This document shows, one piece after another, positions 33,465-43,249 of a DNA stretch of 64,000 nucleotides; position 1 is the stretch's first letter, and every line of letters starts with the position of its first letter. The stretch is taken from assembly GCF_043290135.1 (NCBI RefSeq), contig NC_134705.1, positions 38,793,771 to 38,857,770 on the forward strand. The letters run 5' to 3'. The notes below the pieces were generated by a model that was not told the origin of the DNA, searched no databases, and saw only the letters and a list, made by a program, of their open reading frames with translations. The DNA comes from Rhipicephalus microplus (Eukaryota > Arthropoda > Arachnida > Ixodida > Ixodidae). Position numbers and translations under genes: made by a program.

Positions 33465-34805
33465 CAGTGGGAATCGATGATATGCGAAGCAGGAATGAGC
33501 AACGCTGCTATGCACTTTAAAATCAGTACAACGTTAAGAAGTGGAGATAAATGATGCCGTATATGACTTCCGTGTCATGGTTGTCATATTTCGATATGTC
33601 GTTTACACTCGTCATCTTTTCACGTCACGTGATACCAACTTTAGCTTATGTGGAGCTAGTGAAACAGCCGCAACCACGCTATGAGCGTGGTATGTCATGT
33701 TCTTACATTACAAGCGTGTCAGGATTATCTTGTTTGCACCAGTAATATGTATCGTCATCCATTCACGTCACGTAAGACCAAATTTGGTATATGGGGAGAT
33801 AGCAAAACGGCTGCGAGCACATCATGATGGGCCCAATATACTCCAATGTAGCGTTGGCGCACGCACTCGCTGGGCACAGCGACGCTACGTTAGCAAAACG
33901 CGAGCACTGTTATTGTCTGACGGCAGGCGCAACTGGCGCGACCTGCGTCCGTCGGCGTGGCCCGACGGGAACTGGCACGAAATGCGACATGCTCCGTTTC
34001 GTGCCGAGGCGTTACCCAGCCAACACTGCGTCTCCCTCTCTTCGTGACTGAGGGACGCCGGACGCTCTGAAACTTGCATGCGTCAAAGAAACGCAGTCGG
34101 CGCTCACCTGCGAGTATATGGCAGGAATGGTGCCTGGCGTGGCAACGCCGGCGTGACGCGACAAAATGAACGCCGGCGAGCACGTGCACCGCGTCACGTC
34201 GAAATGTATTGGCGCTTTTACTGTGGCGTGTTGTCATGTTCTCACACGACACGCATTTCATGATTTTCATGTTTGAACCAATAACAAGCCTTCATAATCC
34301 ATCGACGTCACGTCATACCGAATTTGGCATATGTGAAGCTAGCAAAATGGCCACGAGTGCATCATGAGTGTGGCATATAGTCATGTTTTGTACACGACAC
34401 GCACCTAGCCATTATATTATTTGGATGTGTCATTTACTTATGTCGTCCGTTCGCGTCCGGTAATACTGAGTTTGGTACATGTGAAGCTAGCGAAACAGCT
34501 GCGAGCGCGTCATGAGCCTAGCATGTAGTCATGTTACATGACACGCATGTCATGATTTTCCTGTTAGGGTCTGTCGCTTGTATTCGCCTTGCAATCATGT
34601 CGTACCATACCATTTTGCAACATGCCATGTGAACGAAACCACCACAAAAGCTGCAGGACCTTGAACTGTAAATCATGACATTCATGTCATGATTTTCATG
34701 TCATGACTAGTGAAATGTGTTTTTATACAGTCATATCATGCCATACCAAGTTTTACATTGATACTATTATCGAAAAGGCCAGGAGTGCTAAACGTCGTAG
34801 GTGGC

Positions 34806-34891
<86 letters not shown>
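33465..34891. repeat. Unclassified dispersed repeat W, copy 2
   Basis: Same order as copy 1: two units, a GC-rich core (about 33840-34220), three units, GATA microsatellite at 34805-34891. It lacks the SINE found in copy 1. Block Z lies directly upstream. Confidence 0.77.
34805..34891. repeat. (GATA)n microsatellite
   Basis: About 21 units at the right edge of repeat W copy 2, the same position as in copy 1. Confidence 0.97.
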
Positions 34892-34934
34892 CGCTCAAAG
34901 TCACCGAAACTCGCTAAAAAACGCTTCGCTTTTA

Positions 34935-35470
34935 AAACTGCCAGATGGCGTTCATGTCTCACGTGTGACGTCACTTGATGCACTTGTTCGCCCCTGCTGC
35001 ACTCTCGAGGCATTCTAACGCAGCGCCTCCAGAATACTATTCACCAATTTTCTTTAGCAGAACAATAAATAAATGCTTCGGTCACTCTCTCCACACGCAA
35101 ACCTATCGTCTTTCGACGACATTTGCAGTATAAATGCAGATACGGGGCCATTTTGTTTTCGCTTTTCTGTCTGCCAACTGATTTAGTAGAATGGCGAAGG
35201 TTTAACTGCTCCTAAACAACCCGCTTTGTTGATCTGGTTTATCGTTCATACGTGCTGACATTGTCAATTAAAAAACGAATACTTAGCTTCTTTTAGCTCA
35301 AGATCAGTACGTGGTTATTAGGTGGTATGTTATTTTATTTCTAAAACGCGCAGATACCTAAGTATAAGGACTACAGTTCTTATTACACGGCGCTGGCAAT
35401 GCGACGCTGTGCCAGAAAAAACGGATGTTTCGTATGCTTCACTAAAACTACTTGGTGCTGCTGCCTACAA
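34935..35470 (-). repeat. Repeat block X in reverse, with a diverged Y-like stretch
   Basis: 34935-35150 is the reverse complement of block X (CTGCCAGATGGCGTTCATG, TCGTCTTTCGACGAC). 35370-35470 resembles block Y in reverse, more weakly. Confidence 0.65.
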
Positions 35471-35510
35471 GTGAGCTTGCGTCCTAGATGGTGATGATGA
35501 TGAACAAACT

Positions 35511-37640
35511 TTATTTATTTGCAGAAAGGTCCTCCTCCCCTTTCAGGTGCGAGTGGAGAAGGGAGGACCAAACATAGACGACGGCCATGATCCCATGGGC
35601 CCTGGCGTCGTCTTCGGCCTGCCGTATTAAGCGGGCTTGTAATTGAGAGTCAGAGCTGAGAAGCACTGTATCCCATCCACTCCCGTCTGGAAATTCGCCT
35701 CTCATGGGGGCCTGTGGGCATGCCCATAAAATGTAGCTTAAGTCCGCCCTGTTGTGGCAAAATTTACACTTGTCCGACTGAAGTTCCGGCACGCAGCGGT
35801 TCATTGTTACCGGACTAGGAAACGTGTGGTTCTGGAGTAGGCGCCACACCGCCGCCTGTCCTTTGTTCAATGACGTGTGTGCGGGAGGATAAATTTCCCT
35901 GCTTAGCCTGTAATACTGCGTAATATCTCTGTAAGTAGTCATCCGCTCAAATCTCTCATCGTCCTCCCCGTTCGACCAGGGCAATCCAGAGGCTTGGTCT
36001 GTAAGTCCTCGAGCTGTCTGGTGTGCAGCCTCATTGCCGGGTAAGGAGGAGTGAGCGGGTGCCCAGACTGTATTGTTCGTTGGTCTTTGCATCCAGCCAA
36101 TGTTCTTAAAGCTATTTGAGATATTCGCCCTCGTGCAAAATTTCTGACAGCCGTCTGCGAGTCGCTAAAAATTAGTGAAGTCGAGGTGGATGCTATGGCC
36201 ATTGCAATAGCGGCTTCCTCCGCCTCTTCTGCAAAGCTCGTTCTCACCGAGCCAGTGACCTTATGATTTCCTTTGTAGTCCACTACTGCTATTGTCATGT
36301 TGTCATTTCCTTTGTATTTGGCCACGTCTACGTATGTGGTTTCCGGTAAATCTTTTACGTTGTTATGTATATTTTTCGCTCTTTCAGCTCTCTTTGATTT
36401 GTGATATTCGGGGTGCATGTTTTTTGCAATCGGTAAGATTACTAAACATTTCCTGATTTCATACGGGGTATCCTTTTTAACGCCAAATTGATTTGCGTAG
36501 TTTATACCCAGTTCCTTAGTATGGATCTACCTGTTTTATTCTCTGTTATTCTTTCATATGGCGCGATTTTTTGAGCTTCTATAAGCTCTTCTGATGTGTT
36601 GTGAAGCCCTAATTGAAGTAATTTATCATTAGAGGTAGTTATTGGAAGTCCGATCGTCTGTTTGAAAACTCGTCTAATGATTCTGTCAATCTTTTTTCTC
36701 TCGGCCACTTGCAGTCTGAGGTACGGAATTACATATACAATACGACTGATGACAAAAGCTTGTACCAGTCTTATCATATTATTTTCCTTCATACCATAGT
36801 GCCGGTTCGCAATTCGTTTAAGTAGACGCATAATTTGCTGCGCACTGGTTTCAAGAAATCTAATCGCCTCTCCGTTATGCCCGTTCGAGCTGATTCGGAG
36901 TCCCAGAATTCTTATGCTTTCGACCGTAGGTATTGGTGTTTTTCCAACAAAGATTTAAATGTTAGGTTTTTCCTGGATACTTTTCCGCCCTCTACATGTC
37001 GGGTTATAGAAGAGAAGTTCCGATTTTTCCGATGAACATTGTAATCCTGTATGGGTGGCATATTCTTCTACAACATTCACTGCGGTTTGTAAAGTTTCCT
37101 TTATGTATCCGTCACTACCCTCTGCTACCCATAAGGTAATGTCATCTGCATAGAGGCTATGGTGGAGTCCTGGAATTTCGTTCAGTCTGGTAGGGAGACC
37201 TATCATGGCCACGTTAAAAAGAAAGAGGGATAGGACTGAGCCTTGCGGCGTACCTCTGCTGCCCAGACTAAACTCTTGGGATTCTGCTTCGCCTAGTATT
37301 ATTCTCGCAGTCTGGTCAGTTAAAAAGTCTTTTATATAATGGTATACTCTATTCCCTACCCCTAACGCTTGAAGATTGGCAAGTATAGCTTTTTGTGATG
37401 TATTATCGAATGCCTTTTTAAGGTCTACGCCAACTATGACCTTTGTGTCGTGTGTATTGTGACCCGAATCAATTATTTGGTGTTTAATCTTAAGCATCAC
37501 GTCCTGTGTAGACAGTTTCGCCCTGAAGCATACCATCGTATGAGAAAAGAGCTCATTGTCTTCCATATAATTTGATAGGCGAGTTAGGATGACTTGCTCT
37601 AATAACTTTCCTATGCAGGATGTCAGAGAAATAGGCCTAA
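35511..37640 (-). pseudogene. LINE C ORF2, second part: reverse transcriptase, RNase H, Cys/His tail
   Basis: Continues ORF2 left of the nested element. RT (from 37566): GVDLKKAFDNTSQKA, RGTPQGSVLSLFLFN, and HSLYADDITLW with an intact catalytic pair. A thumb fragment lies at 36831-36502. RNase H is split by a frameshift: SLIFSDSQTAVRNFARG in the frame from 36418, then NNTVWAPAHSSLPGNEAAHQTA in the frame from 36092. The tail reads CKFCHNRADLSYILWACP and the frame stops at 35511. Confidence 0.84.
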
Positions 37641-38683
37641 TACCTGTGTCACACGGGCGCGCAAAAGGTCTTTTAAGTAAGCGGTCTTTTACGAAGTTGA
37701 AAGACTTTTAACAAAGAGGTGTTTGCGACGCAGACACAGGGCAGCAATGATCTCCTTTTAGTGTTTTCGTTCGAAGACGCAAGCGAAAGCGTGGCGCTAG
37801 CAGTTAAAAGAGAAGCAATGAAAATTAAACATTGTATCACGATGTACAAATTAGAGACTTGTTGCACTGCTCGTTTCTTCAAATATACTAAGGAATAACA
37901 GATGAAGAAACATCAATGTGAAAGTTTGTTGCACTAGTAATGAAGCGCGCATTCCTATAACTAGCGACGTGCACAAGTTCGTCTGGCACCACTGGGCTTT
38001 TATTTACCGTATTTGTTTTTCGCTGCTCTGGACTGCTCTCGACACGTTATGGGCGACCGTACGGGAGAAAAAGCGAGGATCGCAAGCCTCACGGCCTGCC
38101 TTCTCGCTCTGGAAAGCGAGGCAGACGTTGCAAAAGCCGCCAAGGAGAGGATAACGTGTCTGCTTCCGACCATTGCAGACGCTGCCTTTTCCGTGGGGCG
38201 CCGGATGCTTCATCTGTGGAGTTGGCCATAGACGCTCGGACTCGGACCACATGAATGACGGGCAAACACACGACTGCCACGCTTTCCTCGCTTGTGCAAA
38301 ATGGCGCGGCGCGAGACCGAGCGTCACCACTTGATATTGCCGACGCGTTGTAGCTGCTTACGAGAGTAGAAAAGGAAATAACCATTAAAAGAGTTCATTA
38401 CACCTTCTGCAGGATATGAAATTTGTTTTTACAAAGAGTTTTGGTGACAGAAAAATGAGCGTTTGCTCTTTTTTTTTCCACCACTCGAAAATTGCTGGCG
38501 CCCACTGGTTTCCAGGCTACTCATTCGGAGCCGTAAAAGACATCCGCTTACGAAACTCCGCTTACGAAAAAGACCGCTTCTAAAAAGGAGTTCGCTCTGT
38601 GCCATGTGTCTGCTGTCAGGAACTCCTTTTCGGAAAAAAACCGCTTACTTGAAAGTCATTTAAGCACCCCTGTGACAGGGGTA
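37641..38683. mobile_element. 1.04 kb DNA element with terminal inverted repeats (Harbinger-like?)
   Basis: The ends TACCTGTGTCACACGGG and, inverted, TACCCCTGTCACAGGGG are followed on both sides by CAAGTAAGCGG-like sequence, giving imperfect TIRs of about 50 bp. TAA lies at 37638-37640 and 38684-38686, a 3 bp duplication. Removing the element and one TAA restores the LINE C frame across DILRPISLTS. A 3 bp TAA duplication fits PIF/Harbinger, but no transposase is visible. Internal open frames of 70-108 codons on both strands have no family I recognise. Confidence 0.8.
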
Positions 38684-38686
38684 TAA

Positions 38687-40146
38687 GAATATCAAGATCT
38701 AGTTTCTTGCCTGGCTTGGGAATCATTATGATTGTTGCCATTTTCCATTGCTTGGGTATCTTACCCTTTTCCCAACACTTGTTCATATATTCGGTGAGGG
38801 CTGTGATAGATTTGTTGTTTCAATATCTGAGCGTTTTATTCGTGATCTCCACGGGGCCCGGGGCGGATGTTGTGCTCAGTTCCATTAGTTCCGATCGTAC
38901 CTCGGCCTCTAAGATGGGTCGGTCTAGGGAATCATTTTCCTTACCTCTGTACGAGCCTAATTGCTCTTTGGTTGTATCCCAATGTATCTCTGATTTCTTC
39001 AATCAGTTCTTCCTCCGTGCCTTTGTATTTACGGACAAGTCTAATAAAGTTTCGTTGTTGTGCGGTCTTGCTCGCTTCCGAGTCTATCAGACATTTTAAC
39101 AGGTTCCATGTTTTAGAGAGACTCATTCGTTTTTCCGTCGCATCACAATTTTCCTCCCATTGTTGTCTGCATAGTTGCTCCGCGTACTTCTCAATATCTT
39201 TACTGAGAGTGGCTATCCTTTTTCTAAGGCGTTTGTTGTGTTTTTGTGTTTTCCGCCGTTTTTCTAGGCTCTCTTTTGCCTCCCACATATGTAGGAGCTT
39301 ACTGTCTGTGCTTTCTAGTCCTTCTGTTTTCGGTATGGTCTTAGTTGCCATTTGAATATTTTGCTTACGTTTCCCTAGCCATTCATCTAAGTCTTCGATG
39401 ACATCGCATGCTTTGTTCTTTCAGATTTTTTTAAAACTATCCTATTCAGCCATCCTTAATTCTTTGCCTCCTCTTTTACGTGGCCCTGCTTTAAACGTGG
39501 TCTCAATTATATAGTGGTCACTGCCCATATTTTTTTGTGTGTTAAGCCAATAAGGTTCGATGATATTCTTAGTAAACGTGAGGTCAGGAGACGTGTCTTT
39601 GAATACGCTGTTTCCAATCCTAGTTGGGAAAAGGGGGTTGGTTATTAACGTAAGGCCCTCCTGTTGGGCGTCGATCCAGAGATTTCTGCCTTTGATGTTT
39701 TCTTTGTCAAAACCGCATGCTGCATGCAACGCGTTGAAATCTCCTGCTATAACCAGAGCTTGCTTTTTAGTAATGCTGATCGTTTTTCTAAAAAGTGACC
39801 TAAATTTGGTTTTTTGTCTAGGGCTGCGATAGACATTTATTATGAATAGACTTTCACCACTCTTCTGCGGTGGAACTAACTCAACAAGAACATGATCGAC
39901 ATCGCAGATTTCTGTATCATGTTCTACCACCGTGAGATTTCTTCGCACAAGGGTTGTTACGGACGTTTTTTCATCAGGGGTGCCATAGTATTTGTAATTC
40001 GACAATTTAGCCATTCCTTCAGTTTCCTGCAAGGCGATGACGTCTGGTGACTCTTTTCCGTTGAGGAACTGTTGTAAGTTACCCCGTTTCCGGCGATACC
40101 CACGACAGTTCCACTGCCAAATTTTGTACTGATTACGTCGTGCCAT
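38687..40146 (-). pseudogene. LINE C ORF2, first part: endonuclease and start of RT
   Basis: ATG at 40146, 28 bases after the ORF1 stop. The endonuclease is open to 39442: IWQWNCRGYRRKRGNLQQF, VIALQETEG, VIAGDFNALHAACG and NMGSDHYII, the APE-type motifs (Asn, Glu, DFN, SDH). A TAG after residue 234 interrupts it. The linker (39351-38941, Lys/Arg/Glu-rich) is in the same frame as the endonuclease. A TSAPGPVEIT block near 38855 begins RT in another frame, and PKPGKKLDLDIL abuts the nested element. Confidence 0.84.
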
Positions 40147-40174
40147 GTCTAGGAACGGTCCCTTCCCCTGTGAT

Positions 40175-41989
40175 TTAGATTACTTCGGTCGTAGTCGGCC
40201 GGTTGTGGGGTTTAGTAGTAGTTTTAACCGGGCCTGCTCCTATAGACCTCAAATCTGTTTGCGTGTTGTCTACCAGCGTTAGTCGATTTTCTATGCTATT
40301 TATTCTTTGTTTTATTTCTACGAGCTGCAGCTGCAATCCTGCGAATTGTTGTTGCAATACCTTAGTAAGTTCTCCGAGCATATTCTCGACTTTCTTTTCG
40401 AGGGGTTTTGAGAGGTCTTCAATTTCTACAGGAGATATTTCCTCTGCTCTTCGTTTCGCTGCATCCACTCCTGACTTCTGTGCAGGCGCTGGAGTTAAAA
40501 TTCGACTACACGTTGCTGTGGAACTAGTTGACTCGCGCAGCTGATTCTGCCTGAGTTTAGCGTTCTCTTCCTTTAGTTGTTTTATTTCGTCCGTCTGTTT
40601 CGCGTTTTCACGGGTGAGTTGCTCTAGCATTTTCTTAATATGGTTTAGCTCTTGACCTTGTGTGGATCCTTCTGCCACAACCTCAGGCAAACTCCCAGAC
40701 TGGAGAGACTCCCCTGATACCTCGCCCACCCAGCTCACCGTTTGTCGACTGCCACGACTACCGTTAGGACCCTCGTGGAACTGTCCTTGAGGTGATGTCG
40801 TTGCCCTTGTCTTGGATTTGGCCCGTGACCGGGATCTGTGTTGACGAGTGGACCTTGATCTGGATCTGGGTTCGTGTTTAGTTCCTTCTCTTTCCCTTTC
40901 GGCGTGTCGTGGGAAGGAGCTGGAACGATCTCTGCATCGTCCTCCTCTGTCCTGGGTGGCGTTGCCATTCTCCTCCATTGAATTTTCTGGTGTATACTCT
41001 TCCATTCATGCCTGTGTTGCTATAGTGTTCGACAAAATTTTCATTTCTCTTTGTTCATTGCCTTGTCGTTGTTCCTTTTTCCATCATCTTTTCTTCAAAA
41101 GGTACGGGGTCCTAAACAGTTCTTTGCAATTTCTGTCCCCTCTAAGATGACCTTTCCCGCAAAAGCAGTCCCTAGGGTCGCACTGGTGGTTTTCAGTTGG
41201 ATTGAGCACCCTACAACCACGACATTTCTTGCTGTCAGTTTGTGGGCAGACATCCACCCGATGTCCAATTCGTCCACAAGTAGTGCATATTTCATATTGC
41301 TTCTTGTATAGGAAGCACCTTTATTCGGCACCACGGTAGTATACGAAATACGGCACAAACAACCCTTCGAAAACAATGACCACTGAGTCCGTAAGTCCCA
41401 AACGTCGTGCATGTAAAATCGTCGGGTTCCTATGATTGACCAAGTTTTTTTCTATGTCTTCTTGATTATCATACTTCGGTATTCCGTGGGTAACCCCTTT
41501 GGATGTGTTTTCTGGTGCTGTTACATAAGCGGCTGTAGTGTAGCTCTTGTCATCGATCATAATTTCCTTGATGTTGCTGTATTCCTTCGCATTGGTCCGA
41601 CTAGGTTGGCTCATGATCATGGTATTTTGTCGCATGTTGATTCTGAGGGTATCTTCTCCAGCAATGTCAGGCTGTACTTTTGCCACTCGTAGAACACAGT
41701 CTCTTATGAGCGCTAGACTCTTTCGCGTCAAGTCCAGACCACCTCCTGGGCGTATTACAACCTTGTAATCCTCTTCTGGTAGTTGCGGTTCTTTTGGCAC
41801 TGGCCGGTGATGCAAAAAATCCTTCAGTCTCCAAGACGCCTCTTTGGACACACCTCCCGAGTTCGTGGCTGGTACCGCGTTTCTCTTGTCTTCTGCCTTC
41901 TTGCGTCGTTAATGGGCCACAACTCTTCCTTGAGTGTCGTTGTACTCTTTAGGAGACAGCGTCTCCCCCTGAATTTTCACAACATCCAT
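40175..41989 (-). pseudogene. LINE C ORF1 with zinc knuckles, SR-rich region and coiled coil
   Basis: One frame of 605 codons from ATG 41989 to the stop at 40175, with no frameshift but four premature stops: TAA 41909-41911, TAA 41321-41323, TGA 41084-41086 and TGA 41006-41008. Zinc knuckles near 41280-41130 read CTTCGRIGHRVDVCP and CFCGKGHLRGDRNC. An Arg/Ser-rich stretch follows near 40860-40800, with SRSRS and RSRSRAKS motifs. A Lys/Glu/Leu coiled-coil-like region lies at about 40660-40560, and a second Leu-rich one near 40390-40290. ORF1 proteins bind element RNA. Confidence 0.82.
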
Positions 41990-42080
41990 TTCGCAGGCTT
42001 CGAACAAGCCGGGGGCCTGGCTTGTCGCCTAGTGCCAGCGCGTCGATGGCACTGTGTTGGCGTTGCGATGGCGTAGCTAG

Positions 42081-43069
42081 GGCGATGCCATTGTGGGAAT
42101 TTAAAAGAAGTGTCACGGCTCAAAAAAAGTAGACCCACCTGGTATATCCTGGCATCGGACGAATCGGGTGATCGTCTGGCGACAACTGTGATGGTATTGA
42201 ATCCCGTGGTTGTCCTTATTCAGCCGCGAAAATGAAAAACTGGCAGAGCCCATTCGAGAGGCGTTCGAGTGGCTCGGCCCCCTAGCGACAGACCTGCATT
42301 CTAGAAAAAATTTTTTTTCAAATAACTGCTAGATATTGCTCATACATCACGCAGTGCCTATTTACCGATTTTCTTGCGCAGAACGTTAAATGAACGTTTC
42401 ATTCTCTCTGTCCACTGCCGTCTTCCGACAACACTTGCCAGGGAACAACGCAGATACGTCGCTAAGTTTTTTTATCTCTATCGCTGTAACTGTATTTCAG
42501 AATACGTTTCCAATCTTTCTGCAAGAGTATCGTAGTAATTGCCAGTTACGCCAAACGCAAATGTATTTGGTATTTTAGTCATGCAACGCATGTCTGTATT
42601 CTCAAGCACATTTCTTAACATCTGCGGTCAGCCTTGTTATGAACTAGAGTACGTAGTTGCTTTTTAACGTTGTTTTCATGGTATTATACATTCAGTTGAA
42701 GGCACATTGGTCAGCGCGTGATTAACATAACAACGTGGCTTGTTGATTCCCCCAACGTAAGTGTGACTTGAACGCTCAACCATAGCTGCGCGCATGGGTG
42801 GGGGAGAGCGGCTGCTCCCTGGTGACATAAAGGGGGAGGGAGCTGAAAACTCTGATCGGTGCATTGACTTGACAGTACGGTAGGGCGCTGCGATGAACTT
42901 TTGGCCTCCCCTGATCAACAACCCGGGACACACCGATTCAAATACTGAAAGTCACCGACAAGCGCATATGATCACTAAAATACCTATACATTTTGTAAAG
43001 ATACAAATAAACCCAGAAAACGCGACTGTAAAATTTCACTTCTGACTCGGAGAAAAAAGAAACACCAGG
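42081..43069. other. Intronic stretch with a partial X repeat
   Basis: 42325-42470 resembles block X in reverse (TTTACCGATTTTCTTGCGCA, TCTTCCGACAACA). The rest is unassigned. Confidence 0.5.
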
Positions 43070-43249
43070 AGGAGGAGGAGGAGGAGGAATGGAGGAGGAT
43101 TGAAAGAGGAAGGACAGGGAGGTTAGCCAGTTCTCAGACCGGCTGGCTACACTGTACTGGGGAAGGGGGTAAGGGGAATAAAAAATGAGAGAAAAGAGAC
43201 GTAGAAGAGAAAAAGGGAGAGAAGGTCATCAGACGATCCATGACGCTGC

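Larger units (their letters stand above)
35485..42080 (-). mobile_element. Near full-length LINE (LINE C), minus strand, with nested DNA element
   Basis: Runs on the minus strand from about 42080 with ORF1 (41989-40175), ORF2 (40146 to 35511), AATAAA and a CAT-type tail near 35487-35500. It is interrupted in RT by a TIR element (37641-38683). RNase H and a C-terminal Cys/His region follow RT, as in LINEs A and B, and LINE A looks like a truncated relative. The 5' end and target duplication could not be fixed. Confidence 0.83.

Noticed and set aside
28173..34891. CRISPR-like array from regularly spaced repeats
   Set aside because: Repeat W units are long, diverged and without unique spacers of even size, and the genome is animal.
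37902..38385. Host gene captured in the TIR element
   Set aside because: Several open frames of 70-108 codons exist on both strands, but none has a recognisable family or splice structure. Left as an open question in the findings.
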